Below are positions 25,613 through 35,216 of a stretch of 55,526 nucleotides of DNA, in pieces. The position numbers and the translations under genes are program-made. Every line of letters starts with the position of its first letter. Position 1 is the stretch's first letter. The stretch is from Planctomycetaceae bacterium (GTDB lineage Bacteria > Planctomycetota > Planctomycetia > Pirellulales > UBA7805), in contig CACOUL010000013.1 in NCBI GenBank assembly GCA_902630355.1, forward strand, positions 1 through 55,526. The letters run 5' to 3'. Below the pieces are notes generated by a model. That model was given only the letters and a program-made list of their open reading frames with translations, was not told where the DNA came from and did not search any database.

Positions 25613-26635
25613 TTAGCCGCCGGTGGCAAGATAGCTCGATGACACAGCGTTGTCGTCCTCGCTGCGGGTGATCATCGCCTTGAGAACCTCGGGCTCCACA
25701 TCTTCGCTGATCGTCCGGGCACTTCCGTCATACAGGCAAACGGTCACCATCTGAGGATGCTGACTCGAGATAGAATAAGTGCCCGTACTATCGGCGATCG
25801 CCTCGTCACCCTCGACGTCGCGGTTAATCAACGATTCGCCTTCGGGTGAAATCCCCCACACACAGGAACTTGTCCCATCGGCCCAGGCGGAGAAGTGACT
25901 TTCGCGGGTCTCGGCCAGCAAAAGCGTCGTACCGCTGACACTCTCACCACGTGACTTCCCATACGGGTGCAACACTCCGGCACCCTGCCCTGTATTATCC
26001 ACAGCAGTCGACTGACATAGGGTTGGATTACAGAGCGTTTCCCAGTCGGTTGCCCCGGTTGCCTTGAAACTGGTGATCGCCGGTGCCATGGCAAGCCCCG
26101 CATAGTTACTCGCCACCGAGTGCAAATCGCCCTCATAGCTCGGACAGATCAACGCAGGGAGCGGATCGTGCCAGAGGCTCGCATTGGTGTAAGCAACGCC
26201 TGTGATTTCGTCCGTCTGCGTGACGTCAGAATCGAAGGGCGCAAGATCAAAATTCACCCGGTCATAAATATACTGATATCCGAGACGAGGCAGAAGTTCC
26301 ACGTAAAAACTAAAGGGCGAGTAATCTCTCTCCGTCGCCTGCGACCCCACTGCGCCCGTCTGCCCTACCTGTAGGGTCTTATAGTCACCATTGACATATT
26401 GCCGGCCCCCGTCGGTCGTTTGATAAAAACAAGCCGCGGGCAGCCGTCCGTTGGCCTGCTCGCTGGTCTTCAGCGCCAGTGCCAACTGTTTCTGCATTGC
26501 CACGCACTGCGTGACGCGGGCCGTCTCGAGAACCGTACTGAGCGTTGGCAAAAGCAGCGATACCAAAATGCCGACAATGGCGATCACTACCAAAAGCTCA
26601 ACCAGGGTAAACGCCGAACGAGTTTTGTCTGACAC
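25613..26635 (-). CDS. DUF1559 prepilin-type protein
   Basis: 340 residues from GTG 26635, which has TGAGG 9 nt upstream; GTG 26650 is an alternative. The N-terminus is a type IV prepilin signal: a short basic leader, then [17 protein letters not shown] with the conserved Glu at +5. The rest follows the DUF1559 plan: an alpha helix, a beta-rich body, HDPLPALICPS, and an SSQHPQMVTVCLYDGSAR ending (H-x-G-x-x-N variant). These pseudopilin-like proteins are greatly expanded in planctomycetes; their assemblies are not defined. A second family member lies upstream. Confidence 0.85.
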   Translation of the reverse strand: MSDKTRSAFTLVELLVVIAIVGILVSLLLPTLSTVLETARVTQCVAMQKQLALALKTSEQANGRLPAACFYQTTDGGRQYVNGDYKTLQVGQTGAVGSQATERDYSPFSFYVELLPRLGYQYIYDRVNFDLAPFDSDVTQTDEITGVAYTNASLWHDPLPALICPSYEGDLHSVASNYAGLAMAPAITSFKATGATDWETLCNPTLCQSTAVDNTGQGAGVLHPYGKSRGESVSGTTLLLAETRESHFSAWADGTSSCVWGISPEGESLINRDVEGDEAIADSTGTYSISSQHPQMVTVCLYDGSARTISEDVEPEVLKAMITRSEDDNAVSSSYLATGG

Positions 26636-26861
26636 GATGGAAAACCTCACGAGCTTTCAATCACGAATGATCGTGCTCCGACGGCACAACAAGGATAACT
26701 GTGAGATGCCCGTGCGACCCCGCTCCGAAATAGCATACGCTCACATAAAAAGATACTGGCAGCACTTGAGTCTGCTCGATGCTTGCAGGGTTGTCAAGCA
26801 AAAACTTTACGGACGTCGCGTTTTACCACAGCCCGCCAGCTTAACGCCGCTGAAAACCAAT

Positions 26862-26895
26862 AAAAAAAGCGCTGGCCCACAAGTGAGCCAGCGCT
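26862..26895 (-). terminator. Rho-independent terminator of the 26946-28010 gene
   Basis: On the minus strand AGCGCTGGC, a 10-base loop and GCCAGCGCT form a perfect 9-bp stem followed directly by seven T. It lies 51 bp after the stop of the DUF1559 gene, so the two DUF1559 genes are separate transcripts. Confidence 0.85.
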
Positions 26896-26945
26896 TCTGG
26901 TTATCGCATGCACAAATGATGTGCCCCAACAATGAGGGTTAGACC

Positions 26946-28010
26946 TTACTGTTGGTTCTGAGCCCACCACCGGTTTGCGGCAGCATCGTCGCTCTTGTCC
27001 TTCGTAATCAGGGAAGCCCACTCGAGAGGATCAATATCCTGATTCACCGAAACGGTCGAGCCACCTCCGAGAACAACATTCACGGCTCCCGGGTGACCGG
27101 AACTCGGGCCATTCTGCATGGCACCACCGTTGAACTGCGTGCCACTTGCCAAGTAACCGGTTTGAGCTGCATCCCGGTTGGCACCATTGATCTCGACGTT
27201 GCCATTTGCATCAAAGCCGTACAGGCAGAACGTCGCACCGTCGGCCCACACAGCATATTGCGGCTCATCGGTTTCCACAAACAAGATACTCATCGTGCTG
27301 GGATTTTTGGCCGACGAATAGGGGCTCATCAATCCAGCGCCATGGAAGATATTGTTTGCGTCGGCAGCGGCAGCCAATCCCGTGATGGTATTGTCCGCCA
27401 AAGTCGCGCTGTTGGTCGCGCCCAGTCCCTTGTAGTTGGTGAGGGCAGGCTTATTACTTCCCAAGATATTTACCAACGCGCCGGTGGGGGCCACGTAGCC
27501 GGCATCAGCCGCCGTGGTGAACTCACCTGCGTTTTGCCGACTCGGGCAATACAGGCTGGGAATTGCCTGGCCGGTCGCGACCGAATTGGTCACCTGTTGG
27601 CCAGAAATCGTCTTCTGGACACCCGCAGCCGTAGAAAACGGACCCACAGACTGATCGATACTGTCGAAGATCGCGTTCATCTCCATATCGGGGAGCAACT
27701 TGACCAGCGCGCTGTAAGCACCGGTCGCGTCGGTCGCGGCCGCAGCATTGGTGCTGCCGGTACCATACTGATTGGCCAGGGTGCCGTTATCCGCAAGATG
27801 CGCACCAGCCGGCATCGATTTCTTACGCGCCAGATAGTTCTGTGCGGCCTTACCGAGACCCGCCATGTTATTTTTACAACTGGTGTTGTTCGCCGCCTCA
27901 CGCACGGCGTTGAGTGAGGGTAAAAGAAGGGCGATCAAAATACCGATGATCGCAATCACCACAAGCAATTCGACAAGGGTAAAGCCTCGTCTGGTCAAAC
28001 GGGTTTTCAT
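26946..28010 (-). CDS. DUF1559 prepilin-type protein
   Basis: 354 residues from ATG 28010, preceded by GAGGAGG. Prepilin leader MKTRLTRRG, then [19 protein letters not shown] with the conserved Glu. The body is rich in Ala, Asn, Gly and Thr; SLYCPSR and [16 protein letters not shown] are the DUF1559 C-terminal marks (H-x-G-A-x-N). Likely processed by a prepilin peptidase and anchored or assembled in the cell envelope. Its own terminator (26862-26895) and a candidate promoter at 28327-28355 suggest a single-gene unit. Confidence 0.9.
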   Translation of the reverse strand: MKTRLTRRGFTLVELLVVIAIIGILIALLLPSLNAVREAANNTSCKNNMAGLGKAAQNYLARKKSMPAGAHLADNGTLANQYGTGSTNAAAATDATGAYSALVKLLPDMEMNAIFDSIDQSVGPFSTAAGVQKTISGQQVTNSVATGQAIPSLYCPSRQNAGEFTTAADAGYVAPTGALVNILGSNKPALTNYKGLGATNSATLADNTITGLAAAADANNIFHGAGLMSPYSSAKNPSTMSILFVETDEPQYAVWADGATFCLYGFDANGNVEINGANRDAAQTGYLASGTQFNGGAMQNGPSSGHPGAVNVVLGGGSTVSVNQDIDPLEWASLITKDKSDDAAANRWWAQNQQ

Positions 28011-28326
28011 AACCCACCTCCTCAAATAAATGGAAAATAAGAAAAAGTCATTTCGACAACCGAAGCCGCCGCTACATCCATTGCAGTTCTGTTCCGTAAC
28101 TCGCCATTTCCTCCACGCGGAATCGGCAACGCATCGGCCGAGCAAGAACCCGCACATCTCCGGAAATCGAGTCGAACTTCAGAAGCCTCTTCCGAATCAG
28201 CACACGCCGCCCACCGGGCATTTCCGTTCCAAAATTTGTCCCGCCATCGACTTACGACAGCAAGGACTTTGCCACGTTTTGCCACGAGGAAGTGCAAAAC
28301 ACCGACTTCCCCAAAAGCGGGAGTCA

Positions 28327-28355
28327 GTCTAACAGTTTGTTCAACAAACTGTCAA
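28327..28355 (-). promoter_or_regulatory. Candidate promoter with palindromic spacer
   Basis: On the minus strand TTGACA (28355-28350), a 17-bp spacer and TTAGAC (28332-28327) fit a sigma-70 promoter, with a weak -10. The region 28332-28352 is a perfect inverted repeat, ACAGTTTGTT-N-AACAAACTGT, so a dimeric repressor bound there would block it. It lies about 315 bp upstream of the DUF1559 gene. The rest of the 28011-28676 gap holds small repeats (TTTGCCACG twice near 28270) and no convincing gene. Confidence 0.4.
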
Positions 28356-28676
28356 ATATTTAATTGAGTTTTTTTCGCATTGGCCCTCTGCGCACGCAGT
28401 ATGCGACACATTTTGTCCCGGTTTCATCCGCAGATGCGCAGATGCGTTGCCGGTTTGCTCCGCCGCCGGTCGCGGCATATGGAAGTCGAAATCGGAGTGA
28501 GGCGTACTCCCTTCCTGGAAAACCGGCCCCACCGTAGTGAAAAAATCGTGTAAAAACGGTCGCGTAGGCTGAATCGATCTCTTGCCGTATCATGGCGTGA
28601 ACTCCGGGACGCTCGGCTTTGCTTGCCACGGCAACGAAGCGAAGCTGCCTCCGTTCATCTTTCCACGACTCGCCCC

Positions 28677-29939
28677 ATGACACACTCGCCATCCGAACCA
28701 GAAATGCTGCACCGATTCGCCACCGGAGTCGCCAAGCGACTACGCAGTGAGGGATTTGAGACATTTTTCGCCGGCGGCTGCGTTCGCGATCGATTGCTTG
28801 ATAGAACTCCCAAGGATTACGACGTGGCAACCAGCGCCACCCCGGACGAAGTCGAGGCCCTCTTCCGCACCTCCGATACTTTCACCGTACCGGTCGGTGC
28901 GGCATTCGGCGTGATCTGCATCGTCGATCCGGCCACCAAGATGCAGGTGGAAGTGGCCACCTTCCGCTCCGATGGCGCCTATCTCGACGGACGCCACCCG
29001 GTGGGTGTCACCTTCAGCACGGCCGAAGAAGACGCGCAGCGCCGCGACTTCACCATCAACGGACTTTTTCTCGACCCGGAAACCGAGGAAGTGATCGACT
29101 TTGTCGACGGGCAGGCGGATCTTGAGAACAAGATCGTACGGGCGATCGGCGACCCGACCGCGCGGTTTACCGAAGACAAACTGCGACTGCTCCGCGCGGT
29201 CCGTTTTACGGCGACACTCGGATTTCAACTCGAAGAAAAAACGGCAGCAGCCATTCGCAACATGCCCGAAGCCCTGCGCGTCGTCAGTGCCGAGCGGATT
29301 ACCGCCGAACTGGACAAAATGCTCCTCGACGCGAGTCGCGCAAAGGGCCTGCGAATGCTCCTCGATCTGAAACTTTTGCCGACACTTTTCCCCGAATCGA
29401 TGCCCATGCCCGGAGAGCAGCAGTTTACCAACCTCCTGGAAGTTGAAGCCGAACTGCAAACCCCCTCCCTACCCCTGGCACTAGCGCCCCTGCTCGCTGC
29501 GATCACCGACGCTGAGGGAGCCCAAGAGGTATCCAAACGATGGCGACTCTCCTCGCGACAGGCCAACCGCATCGCGTGGCTCATCCAAAACCAACGCGAA
29601 CTCTATGGGGCCACCGTCAAAAACTGGTCTCAACTGCAGCGACTGCTCGCCCACCAGGGACGCGAAGAATTGGTCGGTTGGTTGGCGGCGGAGGTTGCCT
29701 GCAAGCGGGCAGAGGCGGATGACCTCGCGTATTGCCGCGAGCGGATCGCATGGCCGGAAGAAAAACTCAATCCGCCGCCCCTGCTCAGCGGCGATACACT
29801 GATTGCCGCCGGTTTGGTGCCGGGCAAAAATTTTGCTCACCTGATCGAATCGACGCGCGATGCCCAACTCGACGGACACATCTCCACGCCCGAGGAGGCG
29901 ATCGAGTATGCTAAACAACTTGCCGATCGCGAGGCCTGA
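28677..29939 (+). CDS. cca: CCA tRNA nucleotidyltransferase / poly(A) polymerase family
   Basis: 420 residues. Class II nucleotidyltransferase: GGCVRD at 33-38, catalytic D47 and D49 in KDYDVAT, RRDFTINGLF at about 121-130, and the EDKLRLLRAVRF helix that binds the tRNA. It adds or repairs the 3' CCA end. Fitting this role, neither tRNA gene in this window encodes CCA. The C-terminal region (about 250-420) is helical and diverged. The start at 28677 is chosen because it precedes the conserved N-terminus at the usual distance; a frame extension to 28623 adds nothing. A pure poly(A) polymerase cannot be excluded. Confidence 0.88.
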   Translation: MTHSPSEPEMLHRFATGVAKRLRSEGFETFFAGGCVRDRLLDRTPKDYDVATSATPDEVEALFRTSDTFTVPVGAAFGVICIVDPATKMQVEVATFRSDGAYLDGRHPVGVTFSTAEEDAQRRDFTINGLFLDPETEEVIDFVDGQADLENKIVRAIGDPTARFTEDKLRLLRAVRFTATLGFQLEEKTAAAIRNMPEALRVVSAERITAELDKMLLDASRAKGLRMLLDLKLLPTLFPESMPMPGEQQFTNLLEVEAELQTPSLPLALAPLLAAITDAEGAQEVSKRWRLSSRQANRIAWLIQNQRELYGATVKNWSQLQRLLAHQGREELVGWLAAEVACKRAEADDLAYCRERIAWPEEKLNPPPLLSGDTLIAAGLVPGKNFAHLIESTRDAQLDGHISTPEEAIEYAKQLADREA

Positions 29940-30031
29940 GACCCCCGCTTCACGCAGCCGCTTCGCGCTCAACACCTTTTGGATTAAGTTCCGGTTGCGG
30001 TCGCAAAAAAACCAAGATGAGGTGCTGCCCG

Positions 30032-30202
30032 ATGGATAAAAAAGCGAAAAAGCGAATCGAACTGCTCAACAAGCGGCTCCAGAAACTCCGTCAACAAATC
30101 GCCGGCGTCCGCCAGCAGCTCGATGAACCGGAAGAACTGGCTCGACTCGAGGCAGAAATCGGGGCAGCCGAGGCAGAGATTGTCCAACTCAAGGCCTCGT
30201 AA
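30032..30202 (+). CDS. Small coiled-coil protein
   Basis: 56 residues, Lys/Leu/Glu/Gln-rich with heptad-like spacing (RIELLNKRLQKLRQQ), predicted as one long coiled coil. A GAGGTG lies upstream of the ATG. It sits between cca and mfd on the same strand, and similar short coiled-coil genes are common in planctomycetes in my recollection, though I cannot confirm this here. Function unknown. Confidence 0.6.
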   Translation: MDKKAKKRIELLNKRLQKLRQQIAGVRQQLDEPEELARLEAEIGAAEAEIVQLKAS

Positions 30203-30272
30203 ACCGCCCCACCGCTGGTCGACGCCGTGACGAACGCTAAAATCGGGGACCGAGGAGGCGAAAGCCTGAACA

Positions 30273-33200
30273 ATGAGTCGCAAGCCCCCCCCCGCACGGC
30301 ACACCACACCGCCGCTGGGCGGCCTGGTGGATCGGCTGCAGAGGCATCAAGACTACATCGCGTGGGTCGGCAAAGTCCAACCGGCAGCGCCGATCGGCGC
30401 GAGCGGAGTCTGGGGATCGGCCTGCGCGCTGCTGGCCGCCGCGCTCACCGCAAGCGGCGTGCGACCACTGCTCGTTCTCTGCGAACAGACGGCACGCATG
30501 GATCAACTGATCGACGCCTGGCCGCTCTTCAGCGAGGACGCAATTGCGCGGTTCCCGGCCTGGGATACCGATGTTGGTGACCGCGTTGTCTACGATGAAA
30601 TTTTTGCCGAGCGGCTTCGCGTGCTAAAGTCGTTGGCGCGCGGTGAGGGCAAGCCGATCATCTTTACCACCGTGCAGAGCGTACTGCAAAAAGTGCCGAC
30701 GACCGAAACGATCGGGGAGGCCACCCGCGAGATTGAACTCGGAATGCAAATCGATCTCGACGCGTGGGCGAGGTGGATGCTCGAGGCGAACTTGCATCCG
30801 ACCAGCAGCGTGGAGCTGCCAGGTGAATTTGCGCTACGAGGAGGCCTGCTCGATATCTTTGCACCCGATCACCTGCAGCCCTATCGCATTGAAACCTTCG
30901 GCGATGAAGTGTCTTCGATCCGTCAATTCGACATCGAAACGCAGCGGAGCCTGCAGAACGTCGATCGAATGACCGTCACCGCGCTGGCACCGCACGAGGG
31001 GCACACCGGGTCGCTCACCGATTATCTACCTGCCAATTGCACCCTTCTGCTCAACGAGCCGCAGCAACTCAAGGACGCTGCCAGCGACTATCTATCGCGT
31101 ACCGAAGCGGTCGACAAACATTTCAGCTACAACCAATGGCTCCACGGGGCGAGTCGCTGTCCGCTCGTGACCGCCGAGTCGATTGCCACCTCGAGCGGTT
31201 CCCTCGCGCTACCACTGCAATCGGTCGAACGATTTACCGGCGACATCGGACGGGTGAAGCAGCAACTCGACGAGCGGGCGGCCGAAGCCGAAGTCGATCT
31301 CATTTGCTCGACCGAAGCGGAGTGCGAACGAATCGGCGAAATCTTTGCCGACTCGCGGACGCTCGGCGACGGGCGATTGCATCTGATGCGCGGGCGACTG
31401 CAGGAGGGCTTCCGTTGGAAGGACAATACGGATGGAGAGTTTGTCGAAAGAATCGTCATCGGCAGCGAACAGCTCTTTGCGCGCGAGGAAGTACGCCGTA
31501 CCGCACGAAGACGCTTGGGACGTGCCATCGACAGCTTCACCGATCTGCGGAAAGGAGATCTGGTGGTCCATTTGGCACACGGAATCGGTCGCTATCTCGG
31601 CCTGGAAACGATCGCGCGCGAGCACCAACGCGAAGAACATCTCAAAATCGAATTCGATGGCGGCACAAAAATTTTTGTTCCGGCCTCGCGGATTGCCCTG
31701 GTGCAAAAATATGTAGGCGGCACCCGCAGTCGGCCCCGACTCGCGAAGATCGGCGGCCAACGGTGGCTGCGGCAGAAGCAGGCAGCCGAGAGCGCGGTCA
31801 GCGATATGGCCGTCGAAATGCTCGAAATGCAGGCGACCCGCCAGACGCGACAGGGCATCCGCTTTCCGGACGACAGTCACTGGCAGCGCGAATTCGACGC
31901 GGCATTTCCCTATCAGGAAACGCCCGACCAACTCGCTGCGTTGGTCGCCATTAAAGAGGATATGTGCAACCACCGCCCGATGGACCGCCTGCTCTGCGGC
32001 GATGTGGGATTCGGTAAAACCGAACTTGCGCTGCGGGCAGCATTCAAAGCGGTCGACAGCGGCTATCAGGTGGCCCTGCTCGTCCCGACCACGATCCTCG
32101 CCGCACAGCACCTCAACACGTTCCGACACCGAATGGCGGAATTCCCCATCCAAATCGAATCGCTCAGTCGCTTCAGCACCCGCAAGGAGCAGGCGCAAAC
32201 GCTCGAGCGAATGGCAGGGGGCGAGGTCGATATCGCAATCGGCACCCACCGGCTGGCTCAGAAAGATGTGCAGTTTGCCAATCTGGGCCTGGTGATTATC
32301 GATGAAGAGCAACGATTCGGGGTCGAAATCAAAGAACGACTCAAAGCGGTACGACAGACGGTCGATGTCATGACCCTCACCGCGACGCCGATTCCGAGGA
32401 CGCTCCACCTTTCTCTATTAGGCGCACGCGATATCTCCAATCTCGAGACACCGCCGGAGGATCGGCTTGCCGTGGAGACGCGCGTGGTCCGCTTCGATCC
32501 TGATCTCGTCCGTCGAGCGATCGATCGCGAACTGAATCGCGGCGGGCAAATATTCTTCGTCCACAATCGCGTCCACGATATCGAGTCGGTTGCCGACCGC
32601 TTGCGCGAGATTGTGCCCGATGCCACGCTCACGGTGGGCCACGGTCAGATGCCCGAAGGAAAGCTGGAACAGGTGATGGTCGACTTCATCGACGGGAAGT
32701 TCGACATCCTGGTGGCCACCACGATCGTCGAAAGCGGTTTGGATATCCCCAACGCCAACACGATTTTTATCGACGATGCGGACCGCTACGGACTGGCCGA
32801 CCTCCACCAACTTCGCGGGCGCGTCGGGAGAGCCGGAAAGCGGGCCTATTGTTACTTGCTGATCGATCAGCGCAAACACCTTTCGCCCACCTCGTCCCGT
32901 CGTTTGCGGGCGATCGAAGAATTCAGTGAGATGGGAGCTGGATTTCAAATCGCGATGCGCGATCTGGAAATCCGCGGAGCAGGCAACATCCTGGGAACTC
33001 AACAGAGCGGTCACATTTCCGCCGTCGGTTACGAACTTTACTGTCAACTGCTCGAACAGGCGGTACTCCGCCTCCGCCGACAACCGCCCCGCAAAATATG
33101 CGACGTCGATATCGATCTTCCGGGCGAGGCGCTGCTGCCGGAAAGTTATGTGCCGGACATGAAAAGTAAGATCGACCTCTATCGTCGACTGGTGCGGATC

Positions 33201-33533
33201 GCAACACCCGATGACCTGGTCGATATCCGCGAAGAGATGATCGATCGCTTCGGTCCGCTCCCACCGGTTGCTAGCAGGTTGCTCGATCTGGCGGCACTCC
33301 GTATCGCCGCTACGCTCTGGGGAATCGGCAGCGTACGGATGGAAAACCGCGCCGTGGTGCTTCATTATCAGGATCGCAACCGGATAGAACAGCTCAAAAG
33401 CCAAGCTGCGCTGCCGGTGAGGATCGTCGATGCCAGCAATGCTTATGTCCCCTTGCCCGCCGCCGCCGACGACGGAGATACGATCCTCGAGACAGTAAAA
33501 TCTCTGTTGCAGGCCGAGGGGTTGCCGCTATAA
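30273..33533 (+). CDS. mfd: Transcription-repair coupling factor Mfd
   Basis: 1086 residues, near the usual length. The order is standard: an N-terminal UvrB-like part, the RNA polymerase-interacting domain at about 420-485 (KGDLVVHLAHGIGRYLG), the RecG-type translocase with Walker A GDVGFGKTE at about 575, Walker B-type IIDEEQRFG at about 675, TATPIPRT and a QLRGRVGR motif VI, then the TRCF C-terminal domain. Mfd removes RNA polymerase stalled at lesions and recruits UvrA. No missing key motif is seen. It is followed by a PpiC gene 80 bp downstream. Confidence 0.97.
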   Translation: MSRKPPPARHTTPPLGGLVDRLQRHQDYIAWVGKVQPAAPIGASGVWGSACALLAAALTASGVRPLLVLCEQTARMDQLIDAWPLFSEDAIARFPAWDTDVGDRVVYDEIFAERLRVLKSLARGEGKPIIFTTVQSVLQKVPTTETIGEATREIELGMQIDLDAWARWMLEANLHPTSSVELPGEFALRGGLLDIFAPDHLQPYRIETFGDEVSSIRQFDIETQRSLQNVDRMTVTALAPHEGHTGSLTDYLPANCTLLLNEPQQLKDAASDYLSRTEAVDKHFSYNQWLHGASRCPLVTAESIATSSGSLALPLQSVERFTGDIGRVKQQLDERAAEAEVDLICSTEAECERIGEIFADSRTLGDGRLHLMRGRLQEGFRWKDNTDGEFVERIVIGSEQLFAREEVRRTARRRLGRAIDSFTDLRKGDLVVHLAHGIGRYLGLETIAREHQREEHLKIEFDGGTKIFVPASRIALVQKYVGGTRSRPRLAKIGGQRWLRQKQAAESAVSDMAVEMLEMQATRQTRQGIRFPDDSHWQREFDAAFPYQETPDQLAALVAIKEDMCNHRPMDRLLCGDVGFGKTELALRAAFKAVDSGYQVALLVPTTILAAQHLNTFRHRMAEFPIQIESLSRFSTRKEQAQTLERMAGGEVDIAIGTHRLAQKDVQFANLGLVIIDEEQRFGVEIKERLKAVRQTVDVMTLTATPIPRTLHLSLLGARDISNLETPPEDRLAVETRVVRFDPDLVRRAIDRELNRGGQIFFVHNRVHDIESVADRLREIVPDATLTVGHGQMPEGKLEQVMVDFIDGKFDILVATTIVESGLDIPNANTIFIDDADRYGLADLHQLRGRVGRAGKRAYCYLLIDQRKHLSPTSSRRLRAIEEFSEMGAGFQIAMRDLEIRGAGNILGTQQSGHISAVGYELYCQLLEQAVLRLRRQPPRKICDVDIDLPGEALLPESYVPDMKSKIDLYRRLVRIATPDDLVDIREEMIDRFGPLPPVASRLLDLAALRIAATLWGIGSVRMENRAVVLHYQDRNRIEQLKSQAALPVRIVDASNAYVPLPAAADDGDTILETVKSLLQAEGLPL

Positions 33534-33613
33534 TCCCGCCGCTTTATTTCGTTCGGTCCGGTCCCTTTCGTCCTGGTCCGCGGCGCGGGTAGCCGCGCTT
33601 CGGCGGAGAATCT

Positions 33614-34870
33614 GTGTTGACTTTACCCTTGCCTCGGGTCTGGTGCTTACTGCTGGCAGCGCTCATGCTCAGCATGCCTTCCGCTGCGCGAGGACAGGCG
33701 GCGAAACGATCGAACATTCTGCCGTTCAAACGGTACGTCGACCCGACGCAGGCACGGCCACGGCAGGAGAAGGATCCGAATGGCCAAACCGTGCAACCGC
33801 AGGCGAAGAACGGTGGCGGCGGGCAGCGACCGTGGGAGAGTAACGAGCAGCCGCTCGATGCTCAAACACTCGAAAACGCACAAATTATCGCGCGGGTCGG
33901 TTCCGAAGTGATCCTCGCAGGAGAAGTGCTCTCGGGGGTCGACAAAGTGATGGAAGCAAATCAAAAGCAGATTCCTCCGAGCAAGTGGGATGAGATCCGT
34001 CGGCGACTGATGCAACAGATGCTCATGCCGCTGGTGCAACAAAAATTGATCGTCGTAAATGCGATGGAGGTTATTCCCGAGGACGCGCTGCCGGAAATTG
34101 AAAAACAGGTTGAGAAACAGTTTTACGGTGAGCAGATCAAAGAAATGATGAAATTGGCGGAGGTCAACAGTTTGGCCGCCCTGGAGATCAAGCTGAAGGA
34201 GAGCGGTTCTTCGATCGAACAGCAAAAAAGAATCTTCTTCGAGCGAAGCCTGGCATCGCAGTGGATGCATCAACAGGTGGTCGACAATCGAGCCGTCACC
34301 CACTTGGAGATGCTCGAGTACTACTCCTCGCATCTCGAAGACTATCAACAGCCGGATCGCTGTCGCTGGGAACAATTGACCGCACGCTTCGATAAATTTT
34401 CCTCACGGGAAGCTGCCTGGCGGGCCATTGCCGAAATGGGGAACGCGGTGGCAGACACAGGAATCCCCTTCGGGGCCGTAGCAAAGGAAAAATCGCAAGG
34501 GCTGACTGCATCGGCCGGAGGCACGCGCGACTGGACCACGCGGGGTGCCCTCGTCTCCGGACCGCTCGATGAGGCTCTCTTTTCGCTTCCGATCGGTACC
34601 ATGAGCCCGATTATCGCCGATAGCACCGGGTATCATATCATCCGCGTCGTCGAGCGGGTCGACGCGCACTGCACGCCCTTTCGGGATGCACAAATCGAAA
34701 TCCAACAATCGATCGTCGAGGGCCGGCGCGAGGCAAAGCTTGCCGAATATCTTGATTCGCTCCGCGAAAAGACCTACGTCTGGACCATCTTCGATGACGA
34801 TCCCGCCCCAGGACAGGAATCCGGGAAGGGCTCGGTTGCGATGGCGAAGGAAAAGGCCGTCGCCCGCTAA
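33614..34870 (+). CDS. SurA-like parvulin peptidyl-prolyl isomerase
   Basis: 418 residues from GTG 33614 (GGAG upstream). Signal peptide about 1-27 (ending ARGQ). After a Pro/Gln-rich linker, about 85-255 is a SurA N-terminal-like helical chaperone domain (VGSEVILAGEVL opens it), and about 265-365 a PpiC/parvulin domain (GGTRDWTTRGAL, FSLPIGTMSPII, GYHIIRVVER). Such proteins assist folding of outer-membrane and exported proteins in the periplasm. Mfd upstream is not functionally related. The parvulin core looks complete, but activity is not assured. Confidence 0.85.
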   Translation: MLTLPLPRVWCLLLAALMLSMPSAARGQAAKRSNILPFKRYVDPTQARPRQEKDPNGQTVQPQAKNGGGGQRPWESNEQPLDAQTLENAQIIARVGSEVILAGEVLSGVDKVMEANQKQIPPSKWDEIRRRLMQQMLMPLVQQKLIVVNAMEVIPEDALPEIEKQVEKQFYGEQIKEMMKLAEVNSLAALEIKLKESGSSIEQQKRIFFERSLASQWMHQQVVDNRAVTHLEMLEYYSSHLEDYQQPDRCRWEQLTARFDKFSSREAAWRAIAEMGNAVADTGIPFGAVAKEKSQGLTASAGGTRDWTTRGALVSGPLDEALFSLPIGTMSPIIADSTGYHIIRVVERVDAHCTPFRDAQIEIQQSIVEGRREAKLAEYLDSLREKTYVWTIFDDDPAPGQESGKGSVAMAKEKAVAR

Positions 34871-35216
34871 ATCGGGCCGCCGCACATCAGAGGGACCTCT
34901 CTAGGTTACCCAGCCTTCTTCCACCCCCCGGTGCGGTGCGACCTTGGGGACTTCTCTGCTGCCGAGGATGGGAAGTTTCCTTAAATTTTAACAAAAAAGG
35001 GCTTAAAAAAGTGAGATCATCCCGTCTCGCCGCGCGGTGAATTGAGTCGTACGCCCCGGTACGTTACATTGTCGGTCCCAGAACGAGTGACGACCGGCAA
35101 GCGGCCAACAGGGTGCTGAAACCTTCTCTGGGAATAGGTGCTGACACCAAGCGGTAAGAAAACAGGAAGCCGGGAACGCAATGCAAAATTCGACGATTGA
35201 AGAGAGGAGAAACTCG
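34871..35216. other. Intergenic region upstream of gltA
   Basis: 346 bp with an A/T-rich section (34978-35015) and no gene. I see no clear terminator or riboswitch. The strong ribosome site of gltA (GAGGAG) is at its right end. Confidence 0.4.

Noticed and set aside
26946-28010. The two DUF1559 genes as a recent transposon-like duplication
   Set aside because: The proteins are clearly diverged, have different lengths and a terminator between them; no terminal repeats are seen.
28360-28830. Minus-strand frame upstream of cca
   Set aside because: Overlaps the start of cca, Arg-rich composition and no ribosome site or domain.
31209-33404. Long minus-strand frames opposite mfd
   Set aside because: Typical antisense shadows of a G/C-rich gene; mfd is unambiguous.
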